In this document: positions 8,905 to 20,360 of the stretch, piece after piece
Numbering within the stretch: the first letter of the stretch is position 1
How the letters are laid out: every line of letters starts with the position of its first letter
Assembly (NCBI RefSeq): GCF_037975245.1
Contig: NC_092569.1
Coordinates: forward strand, 26,359,668 to 26,423,667
Direction: 5' to 3'
Length of the DNA: 64,000 bases
From: Apostichopus japonicus
Lineage: Eukaryota; Echinodermata; Holothuroidea; Aspidochirotida; Stichopodidae
Program-made: the position numbers and the translations under genes
The notes under the pieces: model-generated
Told to the model about the DNA's origin: nothing
Database searches by the model: none
What the model saw: the letters and a program-made list of their open reading frames with translations, nothing else

Positions 8905-11900
8905 CTATGCATCGGCGATGGTGACCTCAACCTCGACGCCAGGTTCGATGCTGATCGATGTCTGGTCAAACAGAATTAAGGAAGTAGAAGATGTAATTAA
9001 ATCAAATAGAGGTGTGTGTAAATCCCCTAACTACCCCCTCATACATCTAACAGAGACAATACCTGACCAATTTATCTTTGGCATACATGAATAATCTTTT
9101 TTCATTTGGGAGATATATCCTAGTGTTGAAAGTCACCGTCTGGGGGCTACCATTTACTAAATCTGTGATGTCATACTGCCACAGGCATCTGTAACCTTTG
9201 ACCTCCTCTGATCCGACTTCATGCAAATCTTTTCTCTGGACCTACCCTTTGTGAAGCAAGACCTGCTCCAGTCGTAAGCCTTGAGACCTTATGCCATCCA
9301 TAGAGATCACACTCCCATGCAGCGTTCCTGCCCCTTTCTAGGTAAATGTCTAAGGACTTCCCCCCCCCCCCGTTGTTGTCCCCCAGACAGCCGCAGGGCC
9401 TTACTATTTGGTTGTCTGACAACAAATTTGGTTCTCCGACTATATTTAGCAATGTAACAAAGCATGACAAATACATACATTGTAAGAGAGAGAGAGAGAG
9501 AGAGAGGTGAAGGTGGAGGTGGAGAGAGAGGTGGAGAGAGAGAGAGAGAGATGTGTAGGGTCTCATGAAGAGAACACCAGCTATGTGGGTGAGACAATTT
9601 TTTTCATTTGACCTAACTGGGGTTATTTGGCAACAAAGCAATCTGATTTAATGTAAACGAATAACGACTAGTCCTCCGTGGGACAACCTTCAAAGCTGAT
9701 GAGTTTGGTCATCTAAACAGAAATTTGAGCCTTTGCCACAATCATTTCAAAATTGTCCTGCTATTAGAGCTTTCTGGTCACTTCGCCCAACAACCATTTC
9801 GCCCAACTGCCATTTCGCCCAACAAGCCTGGTCATTTCGCCCAACCATTTTTTACTCATATTCAGTCAGAATAATTATACTTTTTCTATTTCACTAGTTC
9901 AATTTGATTTATTTTGGGTTATATTACTTCGTGGTGGGTAAATAAAGTGATGTTGTTCCAATATCGATCGGAGTCTGAGCAGTTATTTCGGGTATAATTG
10001 GAGGATTACACTACTTTAGGAGGTTATGCATACAATGGAAGTTATCTTATTATACAAACAAAGGGGAATCGGTCTCCATTAAAACCTATCAAACCTAACA
10101 CCTAAAGCACTGATCCATCCTACTGACTAAAAAATTTAAAATATAAAACCAGTCCGTAATATTGAAGTTTTATATTTAATCAATGTAAACACTGTATCAA
10201 TGTAACCACGACTTCAACTTTCCTTAATATACGGTTCGTATCCCGTAACGTTAACAATTCCCAAACGTTTCCTATCAAACCTAACCCCTAAAACACTGAT
10301 CCATCCTCAAGTTTCCTTAATATTCGGTTTGTATCCCGTAACGTTAACAATTCCCAAACGTTTCCTATCAAACCTAACCCCTAAGGTTGGGCGAAATGAC
10401 CAGACTGGTTTGGTGAAATGACCAGGCTGGTTGGGCGAAATGGCAGTTGGGCAAAGTGGTTGTTCGGCGAAGTGACCAGCTTCCCTCTTAGAGCAGTTGT
10501 ATTGTATTAATTTTTCCTAAAATGTCTTCATGTTGTTTTCCATCCTAAACTGATTTTGTTTCTTCATCTTTCAATACTGAAATCTTAGAGATAATGCTGT
10601 CTGACTTTGACTGGCTGGAATCATCTTGTTTGTAATATACTCTGTAAGCTTGGCTAAAAGTCATTGACCCGACACAAACGGTTACTTTAAAGCCTCATTA
10701 CGTGTTCTGTCATATTCACGGCCAAACGGACACTCATATCGATGGTCTTTTTGACAATTAGTTGCATTAGTTATTGACATAATGATAATGGTATATACTT
10801 TTCTGCCATAACATCGGCACACCAATAGAGATTGAGAGGAATGCAAATCCCAATGTGAAAATCACTCACATGATAAGTGTCAGAATTGCTTTTAAAAACA
10901 CTCCATCTCTTCAATGGACAAAAAGCAAACCAACCAGAAGGCAAAAATGCATTGTGGTTTCGATGATGTAACATGAGCAGTTTTCTTCATGAATCTGAAG
11001 TAATATATAGTAAGGGGGTACATGTTTACAAGGGTTTCACGATTTGACCTCTGATGACCCCAAATGACCTTTGACATCCACCAAAAACAATAGGCTTCTT
11101 TAACTCAATGTGGTAATTCTATCGAAACCAAAGACAGTCACCATTGTAATTATGTGATCGTTTACTACACAATAGCCAATGTCCCCCCTTTCTTTAATGA
11201 CCATTGGAATTGAATGGCATAAAATGAGCCTATTAAATACTGACAGGCTGAGGCAATACTCTTCAAAGAGAAAGGATACAATCTGCTTGACAATCTCTGA
11301 CGGGCTCTGGAGATCAATGATCCTCTTATGGATCCTCATCTGAAACCTGTCCCATGTCTTGGATCCTTCACCACACGGTGTCTTCCTGGTGGTGATCCGG
11401 AGGGTCTTGGTGGGCATCCTGACAGGTCCTTTGACCTCCAGCTTCTTGTCGAGAGCACCAGCTTTCAAGTCAGCACCTACTGAATAGAAAAAAAATGACA
11501 ATCCACTTTCTTCAAGTATTCGGAACAAAAGTGTAACAAATGAAAGGAAAGTATACCATGATAGTGTTAGAGTATAACAGTGACATCACAGACCATTGTA
11601 TAAGAGACACCACAGACTATAATCAAGGAAAGAAACACCAAAGGACCGGTACTTTGGGAGTTGAATAACTAAATTTAAATGCATCTTTTATTTCACTCTG
11701 TGGTAACTGTCTTCAGGAAATAGCAGAAAGGGTTGGATTAACATTTAGAAAGATAAGACCAGTTACAGTAGAAAAGACAAAGGAAAACACAATGTCTGCT
11801 GCCTCACTAGAACTTATGAATAACTAATCTGGTCTTTTAGAGCAAAGTGCTTTGCAAAATTGCTGTACAAGTGCACAGATATATAAAATGATGTACACAG

Positions 11901-12377
11901 GAACCAAGTAACAGTATCTAATTAGAGACAAAACTCAGAATCTTATACAGAAACTGCACTTAACTAAATTCTTCTCTGTATTGCACATGTTCAATTTAAA
12001 AACATTTCCTTGTGTCAAGGGTTTTCAAAATTCACTGCTTGAAACGATCTTCTTTTTACAATTCTACAGCTTGCTACCTACTTACCTCCCCCTGCCCCCT
12101 CCCCCGAAATCAGGGACTAACTTTGTTATCCAGACATGCTAAATTTACTTTATTGCTGATATTAAAAAACATTCTGAAATCACTCAAGTGTACAAAACAT
12201 TTTTGGTTAAAAGCATCTATTTGGTAACTAATAAATATTGCCAGTTTCCAATCATTTTGAAATATGTATCATGCCTTTCTCCAAGCTTTTGACATTCCTA
12301 CTGGTGAGGGTGATCCTGATTCTGTGGGCCTGCGACTCTTCAGCTGGTCCGCCTTTACCTGGTTCTTTGTAGGTGGC
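8905..12377 (-). CDS. RPS20: 40S ribosomal protein S20 (uS10)
   Basis: Three coding exons rebuild S20 minus its initiator Met. Exon 12275-12377: [14 protein letters not shown]...[18 protein letters not shown] plus one base. Exon 11280-11479: [65 protein letters not shown]. Exon 8905-8961: [18 protein letters not shown] and stop. With Met the protein is 120 residues, against 119 in vertebrates. S20 is a small-subunit head protein of the uS10 family. Introns are 2.3 kb and 0.8 kb; the 11480-12274 intron appears to start with GC. The first exon, expected to carry the 5' UTR and the ATG, could not be placed; no ATG|GT candidate between 12.4 and 15.9 kb was convincing. The high conservation and the lack of stops argue for a working gene, not a retrocopy. 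Confidence 0.96.
9487..9551. repeat. (GA)n microsatellite
   Basis: Runs of GAGAGA interrupted by GGTGAAGGTGGAGGTGG, within the S20 intron. Open frames here are simple-repeat artefacts. Confidence 0.95.
9774..10485. mobile_element. Foldback element with TTTCGCCCAAC repeats
   Basis: The left end (about 9776-9845) is CTGGTCACTTCGCCCAAC followed by repeated CATTTCGCCCAAC. The right end (about 10385-10485) is its inverted counterpart, repeated GTTGGGCGAAATG ending CGAAGTGACCAG. Between them about 540 bp contain a tandem pair of ~93-bp units (CGGTTCGTATCCCGTAACG ... TATCAAACCTAACCCCTAA). No coding capacity. A foldback or MITE-type DNA element lying in the S20 intron; CTTT/CTTC flanks could be a target duplication, but this is weak. 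Confidence 0.8.
12273..12274 (-). other. Non-canonical GC splice donor of S20
   Basis: The exon ends GAGAAAG and the intron begins GCATGATAC. The next exon (acceptor TATTCAG before 11479) restores the frame exactly (G+TA = Val, then GADLK). No GT lies nearby, so this is either a GC-AG intron or a T-to-C sequence error. Confidence 0.7.
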
Positions 12378-12525
12378 CTGAAGATCAAACATGAAGTGTT
12401 AGACTGCAGGTCTGATAAAAATGTTGCTGGTTGTAATTCTGACAACTTGGGATTTCTCTTGCAGTTACTATCTTCATTGAATATGTCACAATCTGGTGGG
12501 AACCCACCTCCACCATGGATGGAAA

Positions 12526-12873
12526 CAAGGGCGTAGGAACCGGGGGGGGGGCTGGGGGGGGGGGGGGGCGGAAGTATCGTTCCGCCCCCCCTGCTCCGCA
12601 AGTCAGAAAACCCCTTTTTCATTTCCAAATGAGAAAAAAATCTCATTTGAAGCACCAAATTGCATCTAAGGCCAGGTGAAAATGCAAAATTCTTTACAAA
12701 ATGGAGTGGGTGTTGAAGTGTGCTATATTGCACCAAATTGCATCTGAGGCCACCTGGAAATGCAAAAAAAATCCAAAGGGGAGGGGGACACCCCCTCCCC
12801 TTAAACCCCTCCCCCAGGCCGGCAATCAGTCTTCAGCCCCCCCCCCACTCAAAAGTACCTTCCTACGCCACTG
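12526..12873. mobile_element. 348-bp hAT-type MITE
   Basis: The element starts CAAGGGCGTAGGAAC and ends TTCCTACGCCACTG, imperfect terminal inverted repeats of the CAGTGGCGTAG type seen at hAT ends. An exact 8-bp duplication GATGGAAA flanks it (12518-12525 and 12874-12881), the hAT target size. The interior has long G and C runs and two copies of GCACCAAATTGCATCT; no transposase. It lies upstream of S20 exon 2, inside the gene's first intron. Confidence 0.9.
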
Positions 12874-12881
12874 GATGGAAA

Positions 12882-15800
12882 GATACAGCCTCGCAAGACT
12901 GTCTTGTGACAAGAAACAATGAAATTGTGCCTTTTTTCTTCAGGAAACCGGTGTTACATATAGAGCACAGACCAGACAGTTTTTTATTGGAACAGGCCTA
13001 GTAACAGCCATACGCCAGTACAAACTGAAATTAAGGTGTGTAAATATTTATGGCTGCCAAGGTCGAAAGTATCTTTCATTGCCGATTTTCTGGAATTGTA
13101 TGTCTAAAACCCAGCAAATAATAATTTCACTAGTTGTAGATGATTCATCCCGTCATTGGATGCTTATACTGAAGGCTTTGCTTAATGTTCATATCAGCCT
13201 GATTCAATATGTAAAGATAGTGCTCATGGAGGACATTAGTTTCAAGACACAGTTAGTTTCCACCATTATTTTGAATAGCCACGGTGGAACCACACATTTT
13301 TTGTACACCACAGCATCTTTCTTTGCAAATATAAGTTTCCACTGAAATGTAATTGAAATAACTTCTTTCGTGCTGTCAATCAACTAATCACTGTTACTGC
13401 TGCCTTAGTTTAGTAGAAAAAAGGGATCGGGAGGGACACTCAACTTCCCATCAAGAACCTATAGGAGAGAAAAAACAACTGATGACACCAAAAATCAGAC
13501 CTGATTACAAATTCTTAAAGTGCTTGTCCAAAGCATTCTTAAACCCATTCACACTACTTGCAAGTTCAACTAATTCACAACCCTATTAGCAAAAACTTAT
13601 GCCAAATATTAATCCTACTTTGTAACTTCTGGAGTTTAAGACAATGACCTCTGGTACAGCTACTATTAGCAAATATGAAAAAGTCCGTGAAGGATAAATG
13701 GTGAAACACAATCTTGAAAACCTGAATCAAGTCACCACATTACCTCCTAACCAGGCTTACTCTGGTACACCCTATTCACCTATGCATTCCCATCCGGGAG
13801 GGGGTGGGGTAAGTGGCTATCTGTCCCCTAAATTACAGTAATGAAAAAGAATTATTGTTTGGTTGTTATGCTAGGCCTAGTATGACTATCATTGAAGAGG
13901 CCTCAATATGCTGTGAGCATTCTTGATTCTTGCAAGATATACTAACATTGTTGTTCTAGTGCTACTAGGCTAGGCTGGTATGGACTAGGCTCGGTGAGTG
14001 TTCATTAACTCAGGCTTTCATTGCATCAAGTCTCATATTTTTATTTTAATAGAACTTGTACAATGTATGATGGTGTATAGTAACTTTGCCATGGAAAGCA
14101 CAATAAGTTTGTTAAATGATTGCGGTGATGAAGATCTCGCTGATTATAAGTTTTAATTAGCAGATTAGTTCTATTCTTTATGATTTCATAGATAGTTCGA
14201 CCAGATTGCGCCAGAAATAGAAAGAACTAAACAGGCATTGGTCGGTAGTTTAACTGCACGAAGCAGGGTAAACTTCCCTAACTACATACTGGCCTGGAAA
14301 TTTACTGACTGTAATTCCGCTTAGTGGGTGAGATTATCAATGAAGGTGTCTCAAAATATGAAATTGATGTTTCTAAGTTTTACTGTGGGAATTAGTTTTA
14401 CTGGCTCTGTTGGTTAAACTGAGAGATTTGTAGAATAAAATTGCGACTGAAAAGTGGTTTGAATTCGACCAACAAACACAATTACAGTGGTGTGTCTGTT
14501 TACCAGTACAGCTACATACATATAACTCTAATTTAGGGAACGCGCGAAATTACCGTATTCTACCATACAGCCCACGTTAGGCTAGGCTATGTATTGTCAC
14601 GCAAACGTGCTGATAGGCTGACATTGGTTGCACATGTATATTTGTATGTCAACCATCATAATGTATTTGTCATTTTATCTTTCATGAAGGAACTGTATTA
14701 CTCAAATTTACGACAAGGAATGTAAAGGAACCATTGTTTCTAATTGCTGACCGACGTAATCAAAGTCTGATGTGTGGCAGAATTTGAACAGCGGTGAGCC
14801 AGCAAAATTCTGCAGTTCTTTGGAACGTGTTGGGTTGATCGAAAAGAAAGATCAACGGGAAAGATTGTGATATAGCGCCACTACTTTTTATACCAAAATA
14901 AAAACGTATGGCAATGAGAGAGAGGTTTAAGTTAAGGTTCCCAATATTTTCTTTCTCAGAGGGATGTGAATGAAAGAAATGACTTGCCTGTGTCAACTGT
15001 CCTTCTAAAAGTGTCAATGGTTCATAGAATGGTTATTTTAAGAGTTACAATAGGGTTTGAGGTTTCTGTCATTATGTTATACTGTTTTTCATAGGGAACA
15101 TGATGTCCCTCCTGAACCCTTTTCCCCACTAAACTACTAATCTAACTAAACAACACAGTAGTCCTAAATCATTCATTTTTATTAGCAAAAGCAAGTGCCA
15201 CACCGTAAAATCATCTTTTATTTGTTTCATTGAAATTTGGACATAAGATAGTTGAGATATTCAATGACTCGTCTAGGCCACCGTAACATCTACAACAACA
15301 ACATAAAACTAAAATTCGTCTGGTGACCCCTCAGATCCAACCCTTTAAAGGGTGTGAAGACTCGCGCACAAAGAAACGTCTCATGCCAGTAATCTGACCT
15401 AGTTTCGAATGAGGTGTAACAGAAGTGATAGACACCACCATCGGTCCCAGAAAATACACACACAGCTTGCTACCGTCGGTAATTAGACACTAGTGTATAC
15501 AGTCAATACATACAGCCACGGTCAATACCCACAACACAGTCTACATAGCAGCGTGGACATCTCAGGCCTAGATAAAAGATAACAAGGTATCACGTTTCAT
15601 TATTGTCTGCATTTTGTAGCGACAAGAAGAAAACTTCACCTGCAAGCAACAGAAAGTTAACTTTTTCAAAGCGCGGCACGTGGTTTGGGGCGAGTCTAAA
15701 TTCCTTTAAGCGGCGGAATGGAATAACTGCACTATAGACAATTAGTTGTCAACGCGACAAACTCAGCAAAGTGAAACTCAATGTAAGTATAGGTTAGGGT

Positions 15801-16040
15801 TGAGATCAGCTAGTTTGGTTTGAATAGTATCGCCTGCCTCTTTCTTGAATACTAGAGCAATATATAGACATTTACCTCCGAATAAATCAAAAGGATTAAA
15901 GGCCGGGAAGCGCGAGGTATAACTTCAGTCTTGGTATCTCGCCTATAGGGCAAAAAATATAAAAGAAGTGAGTAGTTCAGAAATGTTTTTTCTAGCTATT
16001 CGGTTTTCAAAACTATTCAGCTTTGAAATATGCAATATAA
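12882..16040. other. Presumed S20 first intron, promoter region and flank
   Basis: No coding exon recognised. 14.1-14.6 kb is a diverged copy of sequence at 44.7-45.1 kb (shared blocks such as TCTCGCTGATT, GAAAAAGTGGTT and ACTACATA.....TATAAC), so a dispersed repeat is present. At 15640-15662 the minus strand reads CTTTCTGTTGCTTGCAG|GTGAAG, a pyrimidine-led sequence that could be a 5' UTR exon, but no ATG supports it. Confidence 0.4.
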
Positions 16041-16042
16041 CT

Positions 16043-16225
16043 GGTTCTGACCATATCATAACGTTGGGTCCTTTGGGCAAGGCATAATCTCCATTGCCTC
16101 TCTTCACCCAGGTGTATTAATGGGGACTTGCGAGGTAAATTGTAAATATAGTTGCGTGCGCCGGTTTGTGGCTGAACCCTATGTACTGTGTGGGAAGTCT
16201 CTGAGGGACAAGTAGTAGGGCTTAA
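16043..16225 (+). mobile_element. Truncated tRNA-derived SINE
   Basis: Matches the body of the SINE at 55272-55668 (GGGCAAGG, CTCTTCACCCAGGTGTA, TGCGCCGGTTTGTGGC) but lacks the A box and the (ATT)n tail. About 85% similar by eye. Confidence 0.85.
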
Positions 16226-16486
16226 GTTGTTAAGTCGTGTGACGGGGCCTTGGCCTTGAACAAGACTGTGAACCTTTAAACTTAATTTGGCAATGATGGC
16301 GTCGGCTCCTGTATGCCCAGGTTGATCCCTTGTTTGATATATTCTGATATCTTATTCACCGATGTTCTGTTGTTCTGCATATGAAAAACACACACCACTG
16401 AATGACATTGAGCACCATGTTCTAGATAATTTGTTCTAACATGACATGTTCTAAGTAGTCATAAAACTGGTTGATTTCCTATTGAG

Positions 16487-16489
<3 letters not shown>

Positions 16490-16527
<38 letters not shown>
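16490..16527. repeat. (TA)n microsatellite
   Basis: About 19 TA units, just left of the Penelope-like element. Confidence 0.95.
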
Positions 16528-16530
<3 letters not shown>

Positions 16531-16626
16531 CAAATGGTCTACCTAGCACAAATCTCGATAATAAAAAAATTGAAAACACCACAGACTTTAACTTATACAT
16601 CTATTTACCAAAATTGATACAAAAAG

Positions 16627-16672
16627 AACGACATGTTTCGAAAGTAGCGACTTTCATCATCAGGTTACAGAC
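16627..16672 (-). ncRNA. Hammerhead ribozyme motif, inverted copy
   Basis: The minus strand repeats the motif at 17542-17592 without change in the core: CTGATGA, stem II GAAAGT/ACTTTC with loop CGCT, GAAA, then CATGTC. It lies in the inverted partial copy of the Penelope-like element. Confidence 0.8.
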
Positions 16673-16852
16673 GCAAAATGAACGAGTAATAGCAAACAAA
16701 TGTACACTAGCAATAACACACAAGGAAAAGTAGATTAACTCAACAAAGATAACACTGGACAGTCAAGCTGCTTGTTGAGATTAGGTTTATTTTAGGAGAA
16801 ATTACCAATGTACGGGAGCTTGTAAAATCTGGTATTGTGAGAAACCGGATTT

Positions 16853-17479
16853 GACCTAGACCTAAAAGGATTTGACCTAGACCTAAAAGGACTTATATCC
16901 ACACTCGGCAAAAATCAGTTCCCCTCTCACTTAATTGACAAAGTTGTGAAATCGTATTTACAAAACAAGGTGTCACCGAAAAATATCATTGACCCGGTTT
17001 CTCACAATACCAGATTTTACAAGCTCCCGTACATTGGTAATTTCTCTGGTCATGCTCAAAACAAAGTTAGACAGTTGATCAAATCGCATTGTACAGACAT
17101 TGATGTCAAATTAGTGTTTATCTCATTTAAAGTTCGAAATATGTGTGTAGTAAAAGACATGATTCCATCATACCTTAAATCTCGTGTGGTCTATAAATTC
17201 ATCTGCACAAGCTGTAATGCTTGTTATATAGGGGAAACCCATAGGCACCTTTCTACACGGATTTCTGAGCATTTAAAAACCGATAAGAATTCACATATTT
17301 ACAAACACTTAGCTAAATTTCCCAACTGTAAGCGGCTATGTGACAACAACTCATTCAAAATTATCGACTCCGCTCCCACTAAACTCCAGCTTAGGATCAA
17401 AGAAAGTCTACACATCAATTGGGATAAACCTAATCTCAACAAGCAGCTTGACTGTCCGGTGTTATCTTTGTTGAGTTAA
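16853..17479 (+). pseudogene. Penelope-like ORF, C-terminal GIY-YIG endonuclease
   Basis: An open frame enters from the inversion junction and runs to a TAA at 17477-17479. It includes PSYLKSRVVYKFICTSC, then CYIGETHRHLSTRISEHL, the GIY-YIG endonuclease motif of Penelope-like elements (second half YIG intact; the first half is read as VYKF-C..C, typical of the family's Cys-bearing variant), and ends with a stretch like NWDKPNLNKQL, the usual C terminus. No in-frame Met precedes the domain other than internal ones; the RT domain has been lost. A 21-bp tandem repeat (GGATTTGACCTAGACCTAAAA) lies at the 5' junction. Confidence 0.88.
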
Positions 17480-17541
17480 TCTACTTTTCCTTGTGTGTTA
17501 TTGCTAGTGTACATTTGTCTGCTATTACTCGTTCATTTTGC

Positions 17542-17592
17542 GTCTGTAACCTGATGATGAAAGTCGCTACTTTCGAAACATGTCGTTCTTTT
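17542..17592 (+). ncRNA. Hammerhead ribozyme motif of the Penelope-like element
   Basis: The sequence holds all core blocks: CTGATGA at 17551-17557, a 6-bp stem II (GAAAGT-CGCT-ACTTTC), GAAA at 17574-17577, a very short stem III (AC-AT-GT, or the palindrome ACATGT in a dimer) and cleavage triplet GTC, followed by GTT that pairs with AAC before CTGATGA (stem I). Hammerheads with a minimal stem III are known from Penelope-like elements; such ribozymes are thought to work as dimers and to process the RNA. Confidence 0.82.
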
Positions 17593-17689
17593 TGTATCAA
17601 TTTTGGTAAATAGATGTATAAGTTAAAGTCTGTGGTGTTTTCAATTTTTTTATTACATATATATATATATAAATATAAATGAAAATCGG

Positions 17690-17917
17690 GCCTCCCGCTT
17701 TGTACGCGGACACCCTAACCAACTAGGCCATGGACGCTGATTGTATGTCCAGAGGTTCAAAACCGGTAAGGAAGGTCGTAATTCCACTGTAGGCGTTTGT
17801 CACCTGTATCGAACAATACTAGTTCTGTTTTTGGTGACATATTTTGCCTTACTCTAGAGATCAATCAGTGCTAACCAACTCGAATATCATTTGTGAATCC
17901 TAAAGCCGGATCTCGAT
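17690..17917 (-). mobile_element. tRNA-like repeat, truncated copy
   Basis: Reverse complement of the element at 31711-31972: body GAGATCCGGCTTTAGGA ... GGTGACAAACGCCTACAGTGG ... followed by a tRNA-like end GCGTCCATGGCCTAG. The tRNA-like part stops at GGCCCG, before the T arm. It is bordered by (TA)n on the body side. Confidence 0.85.
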
Positions 17918-18094
<177 letters not shown>

Positions 18095-18639
18095 GAGAAA
18101 ATCAGCCTATTCATTGCAACGAGACATTCGAAAAATGACTGATGTTACAATGAGATGGAGGGTTAAAGTGGGCAGCTATATAGGAAAACCGGGGAAAATT
18201 CTTCTTTTTTATTTTTCCCCACTCCATTTATTGATATGTTTCGCTTCATATAAAAAAAAAAACAACTCGTAATTCGGATTGCTAAAATTTATATCAACGA
18301 TAACATTTACGACATAACAAAGTAACACTTTTCCCCTCAAAACAATATCAAGAAACAAACAGAATTAATGGAAAAGGAATTCGCAAAAAAACAAAAAAAA
18401 AACAGGGGAAATTCTTTTTAATGGGGCGTAAATGTGCGGTGACGTGGTCAGCAAGCCTGCGTTTACTTTCCGCCACATATAAGAGTGTACAATTTGTGCA
18501 GACGATAATATAGACATTACTAGAGATACAAGTGAAATGATTGGTGACCAGAAAAGTATACTATTAGGGCCAATAATACTGGTTAGTTTGTCTTTAAACA
18601 CGTCTTTATATGTCTTTATATATAATTATATATATAAAT

Positions 18640-18928
18640 ATAATTATATATATATAATTATATGTTTAAGTCTGTTAAAGGACTGGGTCCTAAATATATC
18701 CATGATATATTGGTAACCTCTGACTGTAGCAGAAATACGTTATTAATAGAGCCTCGAGTTAAATCATCGTATGGGTATCGCTCGTTTGCGAAGGCTGGAC
18801 CTAAATTGTGGAATAAGCTCCCTGACAGCCTTAAAGAAACCCAAAATGCTGCTACATTTAAGAGGCAATTAAAACACTACTTATTTGTCAATGGTTCTGA
18901 TTGCAGCCAGAATCTCGACCAGGTTTAA
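18640..18928 (+). pseudogene. LINE reverse transcriptase C-terminal tail
   Basis: The 88-residue frame from 18662 has the hallmark tail of CR1/L2/jockey-type non-LTR elements: GYRSFAKAGPKLWNKLPDSL followed by ATFKRQLKHYLF, then a stop. The rest of the RT is missing and (TA)-rich sequence lies on both sides, so this is a 5'-truncated insertion. It provides no function by itself. Confidence 0.85.
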
Positions 18929-19019
18929 CTTTTGCATCGTTACTTTGAGATTTATTCAGTTGTTTTCCAGCACAGCAGTGCACACAGTTTTCTGTAGTAG
19001 TTGTGCTTATAAGCCTTTA

Positions 19020-19075
19020 TTAATATTAATATTTATATATATATTTATATATATATATATTTATTAATAATAATA
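19020..19075. repeat. AT-rich simple repeat
   Basis: ATTTATATATA and TAATAATAATAA runs, possibly the tail of the LINE insertion. Confidence 0.7.
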
Positions 19076-19649
19076 AAAAGTAAGATTTAGCAACAGCTGA
19101 CATGTACTTTACTACTCTACTCGGTTTAATTTTACGATTCATAGAAAATGTCATAAAAGTTAACGCTGAATAACAAATCGCACCATAAAACCATTTTATC
19201 GCAGAGTAGGCCTACGCTTGTGTAATACAAAAACAGAGATATATCAATCGTATACATGCATGCAACAAAGCAAAGATAAATGAAAGAATAGGATGATAAG
19301 AGAAAGGTTGAAAAGAGGCAGAGTCGTCAGTGTGTTTACTTATGAATGTTCTTAGCAATCAATAAACGATGTTTTATAGAGATTCAAAATGATGCATGAG
19401 TGATTGCTAAAGATAATAAAGAATATGATATCCCATCACTCATCCGTTGACAATATAACCGTTATATCAGATAGATCAGGGTAAAGACAAAATCACACCT
19501 GCATATAGTACACTGAGAGGATGAAATGAAAAGCTGTATTTTGAGCTGTATATGGTTAAGTTGATCTTGTTAGATTCTGACCAAGTCTCAGTTTAGTTGC
19601 ACATAATTTGTTACCCGATAATATCTCACTAAGTAATCGGTATGGTTGT

Positions 19650-20360
19650 CACGTCACCGCTGAATCGATCACATCACATCACAGTACAAGCAACACAACA
19701 TCGTTCAACCGATCACATCACCGTACAATCGATCACATCACATTACAATCGACCACAACACCATACAATCGATCACATCACAGTACAAGCAACACAGCAT
19801 GGTACAACCGATCACATCACTGTACAGTCGACCACAACACCATACAATCGATCACATAACCGTACAATTGATCACATCACAGTATAATCGATCACATCAC
19901 AGTACAATAGATCACATCACCGTACAATCAATCACAGCACCGTACAGTCGATCACAGCACCGTACAATCGATCACATCACCATACAGTCGATCACAGCAC
20001 CGTACAATCGATCACAACACCGTATAACAGATAACCGTATAACCGATCACATCACAGTACAATTGATCACATCACAGCACAATCGATCACATCACAGTAC
20101 AATCGATCACATCACAATACAGTCGATCACATCATCGTAGAATTGATCACAACACCGTACAATCGATCACATCACATTACAGTCGATCACATCACCGTAC
20201 AATCAATCGTAGCACCGTGCAATCGACCACATCACTGCACAATCGATCACAACACCATACAATCGATCGCATAACCGTACAATCGACCACAACACCATAC
20301 AATCGATCACATCACCGTAGAATCGAACTCGTCACAGTACAATCGATCGCATTGCCGTGT
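19650..20360. repeat. 20-bp minisatellite (ATCACATCACCGTACAATCG)
   Basis: About 35 degenerate copies of a ~20-bp unit, varying mainly as CATCA/AACA/AGCA and CCGT/CAGT/CCAT. Because 20 is not a multiple of 3, the repeat is open in several frames, so Ser/Thr/His-rich open frames here are artefacts. A (GT)n run lies at its right end. Confidence 0.95.

Larger units (their letters stand above)
16560..17655 (+). mobile_element. Penelope-like element with inverted 5' copy
   Basis: The right part (16853-17655) is the 3' end of a Penelope-like retroelement: GIY-YIG domain, stop at 17477-17479, 3' UTR with a hammerhead ribozyme, and end TTTTTTTATTA. The left part (16560-16852) is the same 3' end in reverse orientation with an internal deletion that joins the part equal to 16995-17047 to the part equal to 17430-17655. 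Penelope elements often carry an inverted partial copy at one end. Both ends abut (TA)n tracts. The reverse transcriptase is absent, so the copy is 5' truncated. Confidence 0.88.

Noticed and set aside
8843..9094. 83-residue plus-strand open frame
   Set aside because: It is the antisense shadow of the last S20 exon and flank.
9219..9641. Ser/Leu-rich open frames on the minus strand
   Set aside because: They read through a (GA)n microsatellite in an S20 intron.
11140..11190. Possible SNORD54-like snoRNA in an S20 intron (GGCTATTGTGTAGTAAACG on the minus strand)
   Set aside because: Vertebrate S20 introns host SNORD54 and a short block looks alike, but no box C (TGATGA) or box D (CTGA) is placed correctly.
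14560..14580. ATG|GTAGAA on the minus strand as S20 exon 1
   Set aside because: The phase would fit (Met then Ala), but there is no pyrimidine-tract start or other 5' UTR signal nearby, and several equal candidates exist.
19608..20140. Three overlapping Ser/Thr/His-rich open frames of 80-113 residues
   Set aside because: They are readings of a 20-bp minisatellite that is open in several frames; no start or splice context.
19650..20360. CRISPR-like array of short regular repeats
   Set aside because: There are no unique spacers; the units are contiguous 20-bp minisatellite copies in a eukaryotic genome.
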